The position numbers and the translations under genes are program-made. DNA of 10,248 nucleotides from CAYQCH01 sp964415935 (GTDB lineage: Bacteria > Patescibacteriota > Patescibacteriia > VMEV01 > CAYQCH01). The notes under the pieces are model-generated. The model was not told the origin of the DNA. It searched no databases and saw only the letters and a program-made list of their open reading frames with translations. Location: contig CAYQCH010000029.1 in assembly GCA_964415935.1 (NCBI GenBank), forward strand, positions 1 through 10,248, read 5' to 3'. Shown in pieces: positions 1 to 6,265 of this stretch (position 1 is the stretch's first letter; every line of letters begins with the position of its first letter).

Positions 1-1822
1 TGGCCAGCGCCGCCTCGCCGCCGGCCTTTTCTGCTTCCTTGCGCCAGAAATCAACGACAACCTGGTTGCGGCATTTGGAAAGCTTGTAGGCGCGGAACTG
101 TTCATCAGACAGGATTTTAGAAATCTCCATCAGCGTCGAACCGGAAGCCGGATCATCCATAATCAACAACATGGCATTGCGCATGTACTGCTCGAAAATG
201 GGACCGCCTGTCGCTTTCAGATCGTAGAGCTTGTCAAAAATCTTGATCATCTCATTGACCACGAACGTCTTCTGCTCCGGATACCGCTCATCATATTCCA
301 GGAGGTTCATCCCCAGCGGATACGACGTGTCTGACGGATCGAACACAACCACATCCTCCACGCGGTCTTTGGGAATGGCAGCCAGCACGTCATCCACCAG
401 GTCGCCATGGGGATCAATCACGCATACGCCCTCCCCGCTGGCAATATCCTGGCGCGCCATGTTGGCAAGCAACCACGATTTGCCGGAACCGCTTTTCCCG
501 ATGATGTACATGTGCCGGCGGCGATCTTCCCGCAAAATGCGGATGTCCGTGGCTTTGCCGCGGTACTCGTTGCGGCCCAGGAGCAGGCCCTCCGTGGGAA
601 TGGTTAACGGCGCCGGCGCGCGTTTGGCCTGCAACCAGCGGATATTGGCATTTTCCGTCTGCGGCAGCGGGAAATGGAACAGGCTGGCCATTTCTTCCGT
701 GTTGAGGATCACCTTGCCGCGGTTGGAAAACCGGCGAAAAATAAAGTCCTCAATCAGCTGCGTTTGCTTGCGCGGCTGGCTGATCTTGAACCGATTGCCG
801 TATTCGTAAATGTTAAACTGCGCGAATGAGCCCGCCAGCGTGTCAATATACCCCTGGGCCGCCCCCTCCGTCTGGGCGGAAACAACCAGGCGGATGTTTG
901 CCTCCATGCCGGCCTTACTGGACTTTGTCTCCAGACGCTTGATCATTTCTTCTTCCAGCGGCGAAAGCTGGTACTTTTCCGCCCCAAGTTCTTTTTTCTT
1001 GCCGCTGGAGATCGCACCCGCCAGGCCGGCCAAGACGCCTTTCTGCACCGCCTTCTTGGCGTCCTGCAGCTTCTTTCCCTGACGCATGGCGGAAGCGACC
1101 TTGCGGCCCAGCTCATGCCAGCCGCGCGGCACCGGCCGCACCAAAAACTGGATGACGGCGCCATCCTGTGCGGGCAGCTGGGCCATGGAGGCCAGCAGCC
1201 CGTTAAGCGGATCGCTTTCCATTTCCGTATATGTCTTGATGGGAAAGTATGTTTCCCGCTCGAACGAAAGCGTGGCGCCCAGCGCATAGCCGGTCGGGGC
1301 AAACATGTTATAATCGTCAACCTCTTCGATGTGCGCGGCCGGATACTGGGCCTGGATCTGCTGCTCAACGAAATTCTTGAGGTAATCCGGCGCCGCAACA
1401 TAAAACGAGATGTGCCTCTGGTGGGCGACAATCTCAAAAGAAATATGGTCTTCGCGGCCCCAAAGCCATACATTCAACCCCTTTGCGGGCCGCAATCCGC
1501 CAATGCTGCTGAATAAAACCTCGGCCACGGATATGGACTCCTTGATTTGCGACTGGCTGTCGGAGGCGGCTTTCTCCTTTTCCTGCTGCAGCGACTCCTT
1601 GGGCACGGTCACCAGCATGACTTTCTTTTGAAACGCCTTGGGCAAAGACTTTCCGCCGCGCATGATGCGAAGCGCGATGAGGAATGCCGACAGCGCGAGG
1701 AAAAACAGGGCAGCCACGCCCGCAATGACCCACACCAGCGGGTCGCGAAAAAAATCCGAAGCGGCCGCCTGGCTTGCCTGGGGATCAATAGCAACGGGAA
1801 GTTGCAGCAAGATGGTAAGCAT
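1..1822 (-). CDS. Membrane-anchored type IV secretion-like DNA-translocating ATPase (VirB4/TraD-like), 3' end cut off by window edge
   Basis: Likely a hexameric P-loop ATPase that moves DNA or protein across the membrane. The frame reads without a stop from the ATG at 1822 to position 1, giving about 607 residues. Residues 29-51 form one transmembrane helix. Residues of roughly 90-380 form a region I associate with this protein type in CPR genomes. The Walker A motif GKSGSGKS is at 442-449, preceded by RRRHMYII, and the strand VCVIDPHGDLVDD (DPHGD at 470-474) follows. These match the T4SS DNA-binding/DUF87 fold. Walker B and the rest of the ATPase core lie beyond the window, so completeness cannot be judged. 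It starts 14 nt after the stop of the 169-aa gene and no Shine-Dalgarno is visible, so the two are probably co-transcribed. No type IV secretion scaffold genes are seen here, so an assembled machine is unproven. Confidence 0.88.
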   Translation of the reverse strand, partial: MLTILLQLPVAIDPQASQAAASDFFRDPLVWVIAGVAALFFLALSAFLIALRIMRGGKSLPKAFQKKVMLVTVPKESLQQEKEKAASDSQSQIKESISVAEVLFSSIGGLRPAKGLNVWLWGREDHISFEIVAHQRHISFYVAAPDYLKNFVEQQIQAQYPAAHIEEVDDYNMFAPTGYALGATLSFERETYFPIKTYTEMESDPLNGLLASMAQLPAQDGAVIQFLVRPVPRGWHELGRKVASAMRQGKKLQDAKKAVQKGVLAGLAGAISSGKKKELGAEKYQLSPLEEEMIKRLETKSSKAGMEANIRLVVSAQTEGAAQGYIDTLAGSFAQFNIYEYGNRFKISQPRKQTQLIEDFIFRRFSNRGKVILNTEEMASLFHFPLPQTENANIRWLQAKRAPAPLTIPTEGLLLGRNEYRGKATDIRILREDRRRHMYIIGKSGSGKSWLLANMARQDIASGEGVCVIDPHGDLVDDVLAAIPKDRVEDVVVFDPSDTSYPLGMNLLEYDERYPEQKTFVVNEMIKIFDKLYDLKATGGPIFEQYMRNAMLLIMDDPASGSTLMEISKILSDEQFRAYKLSKCRNQVVVDFWRKEAEKAGGEAALA

Positions 1823-1836
1823 GGATGTTTGTTTTT

Positions 1837-2346
1837 CTACAACGTCTTCGTCTCTGATCGCTGACGATCAAAATCTTCCTTGATGCGCATGATCTCGTCT
1901 GTTTTTAATTTGGCTTCCTGCTCCAAAAAGTACTGATTCACTCCGGGAATAATTTTTAGCCAGGTGAAGATAAGCTGGAATATCTTTTTCGTATGCACCT
2001 TGACTTTATACAGCATGGACTCGATTTCCCGAGCGGTCTCTTCTCCCTTCTTCTTAAATGCCAGCTGCAAATCCGGCGGCATCTGCTTATACGCGTCAGC
2101 GACATGGTCCTCCATGACGGACTCGATATTGCGCAGGACTTCGCTTTTAGGGGACAAAACCGGAGGTTCGGCAGGCGCGACGGCCTTTGGCGATACGTGC
2201 ACCTGCACGCGCTGCGTGGCGCGCGGGGCGGCAACGTCGGCAGTTTGTTCGACCGCGCGCTCTTGCGCCGCCTCGAGCTGCGGCGGCGTCTCCACGCCGC
2301 CGGAAGCGGGTATCATCGGCTCAAATAGCTTTCGTTCATCGGGCAT
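1837..2346 (-). CDS. Conserved hypothetical protein, putative partner of the type IV secretion-like ATPase
   Basis: A 169-aa protein with no assigned function. Residues 1-65 are Pro/Ala/Glu-rich and probably disordered. Residues 67-165 are predicted mostly helical: a charged segment with FKKKGEETAREI at about 97-108, a hydrophobic amphipathic helix at 121-133 (KIFQLIFTWLKII), then IPGVNQYFLEQEAKLKTD at 133-150. I recall the IPGVN-(Y/F)F-LEQEAK type of motif from small CPR proteins encoded beside this ATPase, but did not search. The hydrophobic helix could bind the membrane surface; there is no clear spanning segment. The frame stays open upstream to 2601, but that extension runs through the terminator and the pilin gene, so the ATG at 2346 is preferred. 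An extended -10 element lies just upstream. Its stop is 14 nt before the ATPase start, which suggests a two-gene operon. Confidence 0.82.
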   Translation of the reverse strand: MPDERKLFEPMIPASGGVETPPQLEAAQERAVEQTADVAAPRATQRVQVHVSPKAVAPAEPPVLSPKSEVLRNIESVMEDHVADAYKQMPPDLQLAFKKKGEETAREIESMLYKVKVHTKKIFQLIFTWLKIIPGVNQYFLEQEAKLKTDEIMRIKEDFDRQRSETKTL

Positions 2347-2358
2347 AGGTAGGCCATA

Positions 2359-2367
2359 ATCATAGCA
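2359..2367 (-). promoter_or_regulatory. Extended -10 promoter for the partner-ATPase operon
   Basis: Read on the minus strand this is TGCTATGAT, a TGn extension followed by TATGAT (5 of 6 matches to the sigma-70 -10 box). No good -35 box is seen. The expected transcription start is near 2352, about 6 nt before the ATG at 2346, so the mRNA would be nearly leaderless. This fits the lack of a Shine-Dalgarno. The promoter lies after the pilin terminator, so the operon appears to be independently transcribed. Confidence 0.6.
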
Positions 2368-2412
2368 TACATGTCCATAACGCGACGAACATCTGGAGGG
2401 TTTCCCCCAAAC

Positions 2413-2446
2413 AAAAACCCCCTTCGCCTGAGGAGGGGGTTTTTTT
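2413..2446 (-). terminator. Intrinsic terminator after the pilin gene
   Basis: On the minus strand a CCCCC/GGGGG stem is flanked by an A-run before it and TTTTTGTTT after it. It starts 10 nt past the pilin stop codon. The A and T runs extend the stem and would let it work in both directions, but no plus-strand gene runs into it. It separates pilin transcription from the partner-ATPase operon. Confidence 0.88.
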
Positions 2447-2455
2447 ATCGAGCGT

Positions 2456-2869
2456 TTAGGGAATGGTGTGGAAGCCCTGCGTGCCGATGGAGTTTGTTTC
2501 AAGATAGTAACGCAGCGAGTACGAAGCACCAGAAGCGTCTGAGACGTACCGATAACAATTGTTGGTGTCCGTAAAAAGCGGGTCCTTAAAATCCATGCCA
2601 ATCAGGTTGGCGCCGTCCAAAGCCGTAGAAACAAGATCGGTTCCGTCCACGCAAATCGGCGTGGCGCTCACCGGATACCCGCCCGTCTGGTTATTATACA
2701 AATCAAGCGCTTTGCTTAGCTGGTCCATTTCAGCGGCGCGCTTGGCATCTCGGGCGCGGGCGCGCACGGACGTGATGGCGAAAGAAACGCTGGCCGTCAG
2801 CAGTCCGATAATGGCGATGACGACGAGTAATTCGACAAGGGTGAAGCCTTTCCGCATGGATGTATTCAT
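2456..2869 (-). CDS. Type IV pilin / pseudopilin-like protein
   Basis: A 137-aa prepilin. It has a short positively charged leader ending in Lys-Gly, then the class III signal KG|FTLVELLVVIAIIGLL, with cleavage expected between G8 and F9. The conserved Glu5 of the mature protein is E13. The hydrophobic N-terminal helix (9-35) serves as membrane anchor and filament core. Next comes a charged helix with RDAKRAAEMDQLSKALDLYNN, typical of GspG/PilA-like pilins, then YPVS and a small globular domain. C73 and C105 could form a disulfide. It would be processed by a prepilin peptidase and assembled by a PilB/PilC system, neither of which is here. I chose the ATG at 2869; an upstream in-frame start at 2887 would overlap the -10 element, and an internal ATG at M5 is also possible. 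Whether this is a major or minor pilin cannot be told. Confidence 0.92.
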   Translation of the reverse strand: MNTSMRKGFTLVELLVVIAIIGLLTASVSFAITSVRARARDAKRAAEMDQLSKALDLYNNQTGGYPVSATPICVDGTDLVSTALDGANLIGMDFKDPLFTDTNNCYRYVSDASGASYSLRYYLETNSIGTQGFHTIP

Positions 2870-2877
2870 ATGAACAC

Positions 2878-2886
2878 AGTGTACCA
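2878..2886 (-). promoter_or_regulatory. Extended -10 promoter (TGGTACACT) for the pilin gene
   Basis: The minus-strand sequence is TGGTACACT, a TGn extension plus TACACT. Eight bases separate it from the pilin ATG at 2869, so transcription should start within about 3 nt of the start codon, giving a leaderless mRNA. No -35 match is visible at the usual distance. It fits inside the 19-bp gap after the DUF3048 gene. The same nine bases occur at 5151-5159 and 7183-7191. Confidence 0.6.
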
Positions 2887-2888
2887 CA

Positions 2889-4001
2889 CTACTCGTTGCT
2901 CGGCTCCGGGCTGATACTCACGCTTGTGGATAAAGGAATAACTTCAATCCAGGTGGTGCCGGGCTGAAACGCCAGCGGGTTGCCGCCTTCGCTCACAAAA
3001 GCCAATGCGCTGGTGCGAGCTGTTTTTTCCCAATGGCCCTCAAATGCCAGGCCATCACGCAGCAATAGCGCTTCCCCCTGCCCCGTCGTTTTTATGGAGC
3101 GGCGGCCAACCTCGTCAATCACGCGGATGTCCGCATACACGACAACAACGTTCTTCGCGACCACGGGCGTTCCGTCTTCGTCCGCGGCGGGCGCTCCGCC
3201 CTGGTACCTGCGGTACTCGTTAGTCTCGCGATGATATTCCCATCGCGCGGTATACTCCGACGACGCTGAAGAAAACGGTATGGAAACGGTTTGCGATTCC
3301 GGGCGAGCATCTGCGGCGGGTTCCGCATCTGCGTACGTAAACATCGGCAACTCGACGTCTTCAAATCCGCGCGCCTCAAATCCCTGGTTCAGCAAGCCGA
3401 TGGATGTATAGACATTATGTGGCGCGTACCGGTCCAGGCTGCGCCAGAAAAACCGGCCCCAGTAAAATTCGTTTAAGGAAACGATGCGCTGCATGTCTAC
3501 GGCCGCCAGCGCCTCGGGACTGCCGCCGACATGCGCGACCATGGCCTCAAATCCCGTCGCCCAGTCGCTGTAATACGGGCGCAACGAGCGCACCGGTCCG
3601 ATCTGTTTGACGTCTATCTGCGTGTCATCAAAATACGCGCTCAGTCTTGGAATGGAACCTTCTACCGGGGCCTCGATGACCAGCCGAGCCTGTGAAATTC
3701 CCGACAGCGGCCAGGCGTCGGCGCTATTTTCCACCATCACGGCAAACCAGCGCTGAGGCTGATGCTCCGGCGCAATATAGACGCCGTCGGTCAGGCGACG
3801 AACAAACCCATCCGGGATAACAGGCGCGGCAGCCGCTTGTTCGACATTGGGAGCGCCGACCGTTTCAGACGACAACTCCTCGCCGCCGCCAAAAATCAAA
3901 AATCCTCCCACGGTGCCGGCCAGCGCCAGCCCAGCGCCCGCAAAGAGCGGCAGCCATTCGCGCCACCCTTCCGGAAGCTTTCCCTGGGAGGATTTCAACA
4001 T
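2889..4001 (-). CDS. DUF3048 (YerB-like) membrane-anchored protein
   Basis: A 370-aa protein. It has a short cytoplasmic N-terminus, a transmembrane helix at about 17-38, a low-complexity linker to about 62, and then an extracytoplasmic body. Residues 85-210 match the N-terminal DUF3048 pattern: FAVMVENS, WPLSGISQARLVIEAPVEG, IPRLSAYF, and IGPVRSLRPYY near 134-144, then VAHVGGSPEAL. Residues of about 245-360 match the second half (VVVVYADIRVID, TGQGEALLLRDG, WEKTART, LAFQPGTTWIEVIP). The family includes Bacillus YerB, and its biochemical role is not established. The anchor helix lacks a lipobox Cys, unlike lipoprotein members. The start lies 8 nt after the rplY stop with no Shine-Dalgarno, so it is probably in the zinc-ribbon-rplY transcript, which would be an unusual operon partner for a ribosomal gene. 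Confidence 0.88.
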   Translation of the reverse strand: MLKSSQGKLPEGWREWLPLFAGAGLALAGTVGGFLIFGGGEELSSETVGAPNVEQAAAAPVIPDGFVRRLTDGVYIAPEHQPQRWFAVMVENSADAWPLSGISQARLVIEAPVEGSIPRLSAYFDDTQIDVKQIGPVRSLRPYYSDWATGFEAMVAHVGGSPEALAAVDMQRIVSLNEFYWGRFFWRSLDRYAPHNVYTSIGLLNQGFEARGFEDVELPMFTYADAEPAADARPESQTVSIPFSSASSEYTARWEYHRETNEYRRYQGGAPAADEDGTPVVAKNVVVVYADIRVIDEVGRRSIKTTGQGEALLLRDGLAFEGHWEKTARTSALAFVSEGGNPLAFQPGTTWIEVIPLSTSVSISPEPSNE

Positions 4002-4009
4002 GTTTGCAG

Positions 4010-4693
4010 TTACTTTTTGGCTTCTTTCTTTTCGCCAGCCTTTTCGTCTTTGCCCTCTTCAGGCTTTGCATCGGCGGCAGGAGCATTTACCGCGGCAATG
4101 GCGGCTGCTTCGGCGTCCGCAGGCTTGACGTCAAAGGTTTCAACGCGCGGCGGCACAACAGTGGCCACGATGTCTTCCTCGTTATCGAGCAATTCCCAGT
4201 TGGCCGGAACGCTGATGTCTTTGACCGTAATGACATCTTCCAGGGTGTTGAGACCACCCAACGGGACTTCAACGGATTTCACAAAATCTTTGGGCAAACA
4301 ACGGACATTGATGTACGCCATTTTCTTGACCAAGGAATTGCCGCCAACCTTCACGGCAGGGGCTTCGCCGGTAAACAACAACGGAACCTCTACTTCCACC
4401 GGCTTGGAAACGTCGATGGCATAAAAATCCACATGGATGGCTTCGCGGCGAATGGGGTTGATCTGCACTTCGCGGATCAAAACGTTGTACGTCTTGCCGT
4501 CGATTGTGAGTTCCACCACCTGGTTTTCACCGGCGCCATGATACACCTTGCGGAACGCGGAGGCGTCTACCTGGATGACCTGGTTTTGCACGCCAAAGCC
4601 GTACAAAACGGCCGGAACCTGGCGCTGGGAAAATAAAGACTTCACGTTGCGTCCGACAATGGCGCGCGGTGAAGCGGAAAGCGTGTATGACAT
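4010..4693 (-). CDS. rplY: Large ribosomal subunit protein bL25 (CTC/TL5 type)
   Basis: bL25 binds 5S rRNA on the large subunit. This 227-aa protein is the long, two-domain CTC/TL5 form. Residues 1-93 are the 5S-binding domain (GRNVKSLFSQRQVPAVLYGFG at about 14-34, VLIREVQINPIRREAIHVDF at 71-90). Residues 95-187 are the beta-rich C-terminal domain (VEVEVPLLFTGEAPAVKVGG, VEVPLGGLNTLEDVITVKDI). After that comes an Ala-, Glu- and Lys-rich tail (about 188-227) that is probably disordered, as is common in this family. The ATG at 4693 begins the typical family N-terminus. The gene sits 28 nt after the zinc-ribbon gene, with a small hairpin in the gap. Confidence 0.95.
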   Translation of the reverse strand: MSYTLSASPRAIVGRNVKSLFSQRQVPAVLYGFGVQNQVIQVDASAFRKVYHGAGENQVVELTIDGKTYNVLIREVQINPIRREAIHVDFYAIDVSKPVEVEVPLLFTGEAPAVKVGGNSLVKKMAYINVRCLPKDFVKSVEVPLGGLNTLEDVITVKDISVPANWELLDNEEDIVATVVPPRVETFDVKPADAEAAAIAAVNAPAADAKPEEGKDEKAGEKKEAKK

Positions 4694-4703
4694 AAGAGCC
4701 CAT

Positions 4704-4718
4704 ACCCCTTTGGGGGGT
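4704..4718 (-). promoter_or_regulatory. Small GC hairpin in the leader of rplY
   Basis: On the minus strand ACCCC pairs with GGGGT around a five-base loop, in the 28-bp gap between the zinc-ribbon stop and the rplY ATG. The 3' arm follows AAA, making AAAGGGG, a weak Shine-Dalgarno-like string about 11 nt from the ATG that pairing would hide. No U-tract follows, so it is not a terminator. A role in rplY translation is only a possibility. Confidence 0.3.
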
Positions 4719-4721
4719 TAC

Positions 4722-5078
4722 TTACTCAGTTAATAGTTTGTAAATGGCGGATGCGCCGCCGCGAAACGCATGATAGGCGTCCAGCACCTGGTCTTGCGAA
4801 ACCGCTTGCGCGTCCTTGAACCGCTCCACGTCCCGCGACGTGAGGTCGGTGATAAGGCCGACGGATGTCAGCCCCATATGCCCGCTGACGATAAGCGCCA
4901 CCATATTGCTGTGGCACTTATGGCACTCAATATGCAGGAGCTGCGCTTCTTCTTTTTCTTCCACGATGCTTGCCTGAAACGGCCGATATGGCTCGGAACA
5001 GAGCGGGCAACGCGAAATGAGTTTCAACCCCTCCGGGGAAAAATGATACGAACCCGTTTGATGCTCTAATGGATTCAT
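4722..5078 (-). CDS. Small zinc-ribbon protein of unknown function
   Basis: A 118-aa soluble protein with two CxxC knuckles, CPLC at 24-27 and CHKC at 52-55, separated by 24 residues. This is the spacing of a treble-clef or rubredoxin-like zinc ribbon that would hold one zinc ion. Extra histidines (H49, H53) lie next to the second knuckle. The C-terminal half (about 72-118) looks helical and includes LTSRDVERFKDA and VLDAYHAFRGGASAIYKLL. No signal peptide or membrane helix is present, so it is probably cytoplasmic. I cannot assign a family; nucleic-acid binding is a guess from the ribbon. It is the first gene of the transcript containing rplY and the DUF3048 gene, with a good sigma-70 promoter upstream. 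There is no Shine-Dalgarno before the ATG at 5078. Confidence 0.8.
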   Translation of the reverse strand: MNPLEHQTGSYHFSPEGLKLISRCPLCSEPYRPFQASIVEEKEEAQLLHIECHKCHSNMVALIVSGHMGLTSVGLITDLTSRDVERFKDAQAVSQDQVLDAYHAFRGGASAIYKLLTE

Positions 5079-5110
5079 ATTGAAAAAATCAAGCGTATCA
5101 GCGGTGAATG

Positions 5111-5140
5111 TATATAAGAGAAAAAAACGGTCTTTGTCAA
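5111..5140 (-). promoter_or_regulatory. Sigma-70 promoter for the zinc-ribbon-rplY operon
   Basis: On the minus strand a perfect TTGACA (5135-5140) is followed after 18 bp by TATATA (5111-5116), or after 17 bp by TTATAT (5112-5117). This is the best -35/-10 pair in the window. Transcription should begin near 5100-5104, giving a leader of about 25 nt before the ATG at 5078. The spacer holds a run of seven T. Together with a weak TCTT/AAGA stem just upstream, it could also act as a poor terminator for rodA. Confidence 0.72.
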
Positions 5141-5150
5141 GAGCACCCCA

Positions 5151-5159
5151 AGTGTACCA
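5151..5159 (-). promoter_or_regulatory. Third copy of the TGGTACACT extended -10 element
   Basis: This minus-strand copy is identical to the elements before the pilin gene and the 7174 gene, but it lies 5-13 nt after the rodA stop and about 72 nt before the zinc-ribbon start. If active, its transcript would start near 5144 and carry a leader of about 65 nt. It could be a second promoter for the operon. The TTGACA promoter downstream looks stronger, so its role is uncertain. Confidence 0.35.
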
Positions 5160-5163
5160 AACG

Positions 5164-6261
5164 TCATTGCGAATGCACAGATACGCTTTGGACCAAACCC
5201 ATCATAATCATGACTGAAAGCAGGTACGATCCGCCCGCGCTGATAAGCGGCAATGACAAACCGGTAACCGGCAGCAGTCCCATATTATATGACATGTGTA
5301 TAAGTGCCTGCCCCAGTACGACAATAAGGACGCCGATGCAGAGGATTTGCCCGAAATCGCTGCGCGTACGCATCGCGATGACCGACACGCGCCACCCGAC
5401 AATCGCATATAGCGACAGGAGCAGAATGACGCCGGCGAATCCTAATTCCTCTCCGACAACGGAAAAGACAAAGTCCGCCTGGCTTTCCGGCAGGAAGCGC
5501 AGCTGGCTTTGCGAACCAAAGCCGATGCCGCGGCCAAACAGCTGCCCGGAACCGATGGCTATGATGGACTGCGTCAGGTTATACCCGGTTACCAGCGGGT
5601 CGCGCTGCGGGTCGAGAAACGTCAGCAAACGGTCGCGCTGGTATGGCTTGAGCAAAAAGAACCAGCCAAATACCGCAATGCAGATAAACCCGATCGTCAT
5701 GAGACTGATTTGCCACTTGGACAACCCTAATACCAGCACCAGGCCCAGCCAGAGTAGAAACAAGATCATGGCCGAACCCAAATCCGGCTGGGCCATGGTC
5801 AGGACGACAAGGACGGCGACGGCCGCTCCCGATACGATCAATGGTTTCCAGGTACGCAAATGCCTTCCCTGCTTGCTGAAGTATCCGGCCAGAACTAATA
5901 CCAGCAAAACCTTAATGAATTCCACGGGCTGCCAGATGAATAGCCCAAAGTCGAGCCAAGAACGGACACCGCGAATGATTTCCCCCAACGGGGTAAACAA
6001 TAACAACAGCAATGCCAGTGCCAGCAGGTATAGCCAAGGGTAAAACGGCTGCCAGAGGCGATAGTCAATTGTCAGCGCCACGGCGTAGGCCACCAGGCCA
6101 AGGCAAAAAAACAAAAATTGTTTGACCAGCAAAGAAACGCCTGCTTGCTCCTGTCCCAGTCCCAGGCTGTACAGGATGGTCGCGCCAAAAGAGAACAGCA
6201 ACAGGATGCAAACCGTAAGCACACGGTCAGCGCGCAAGAAACTTGTCCAAAACTTTGCCAT
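5164..6261 (-). CDS. rodA: SEDS-family peptidoglycan glycosyltransferase, RodA-like
   Basis: A polytopic membrane enzyme, 365 aa with about ten transmembrane helices, that polymerises lipid II into glycan strands, normally with a class B penicillin-binding protein. Family marks, numbered from the ATG at 6261, include MAQPDLGSAMIL near 156-167, RDRLLTFLDPQRDP near 209-221, GYNLTQSIIAIGSGQLFGRG near 226-245, and LPESQADFVFSVVGEELGF, whose Asp263 aligns with the catalytic Asp of SEDS proteins. Near the end NMGLLPVTGLSLPLISAGGSY replaces the usual SYGGSS. The PVTG wording fits RodA better than FtsW, though a shared role in division cannot be excluded. The frame also allows a TTG start at 6276 that overlaps the upstream gene; the ATG lies 4 nt after that gene's stop and gives a normal N-terminus, so it is preferred. 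Translational coupling is likely. No penicillin-binding protein gene is adjacent. Confidence 0.92.
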   Translation of the reverse strand: MAKFWTSFLRADRVLTVCILLLFSFGATILYSLGLGQEQAGVSLLVKQFLFFCLGLVAYAVALTIDYRLWQPFYPWLYLLALALLLLLFTPLGEIIRGVRSWLDFGLFIWQPVEFIKVLLVLVLAGYFSKQGRHLRTWKPLIVSGAAVAVLVVLTMAQPDLGSAMILFLLWLGLVLVLGLSKWQISLMTIGFICIAVFGWFFLLKPYQRDRLLTFLDPQRDPLVTGYNLTQSIIAIGSGQLFGRGIGFGSQSQLRFLPESQADFVFSVVGEELGFAGVILLLSLYAIVGWRVSVIAMRTRSDFGQILCIGVLIVVLGQALIHMSYNMGLLPVTGLSLPLISAGGSYLLSVMIMMGLVQSVSVHSQ

Positions 6262-6265
6262 GCGA

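Noticed and set aside
943..1733. Shorter minus-strand frames within the ATPase region
   Set aside because: They are out of frame with the continuous reading from 1822 to 1, which carries the Walker A motif and a sensible transmembrane helix.
2347..2601. N-terminal extension of the partner protein up to 2601
   Set aside because: It would read through the pilin terminator, the pilin gene's 3' end and its own promoter; the encoded peptide looks random.
3762..4636. Overlapping plus-strand frames opposite rplY and the DUF3048 gene
   Set aside because: Both minus-strand genes have family motifs throughout; the plus-strand translations are low-complexity or unrecognisable.
5108..6043. Long plus-strand frame (311 codons) opposite rodA
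   Set aside because: It is antisense to a clear SEDS gene, its translation has no recognisable domain, and its composition is that expected of the reverse of a hydrophobic gene.
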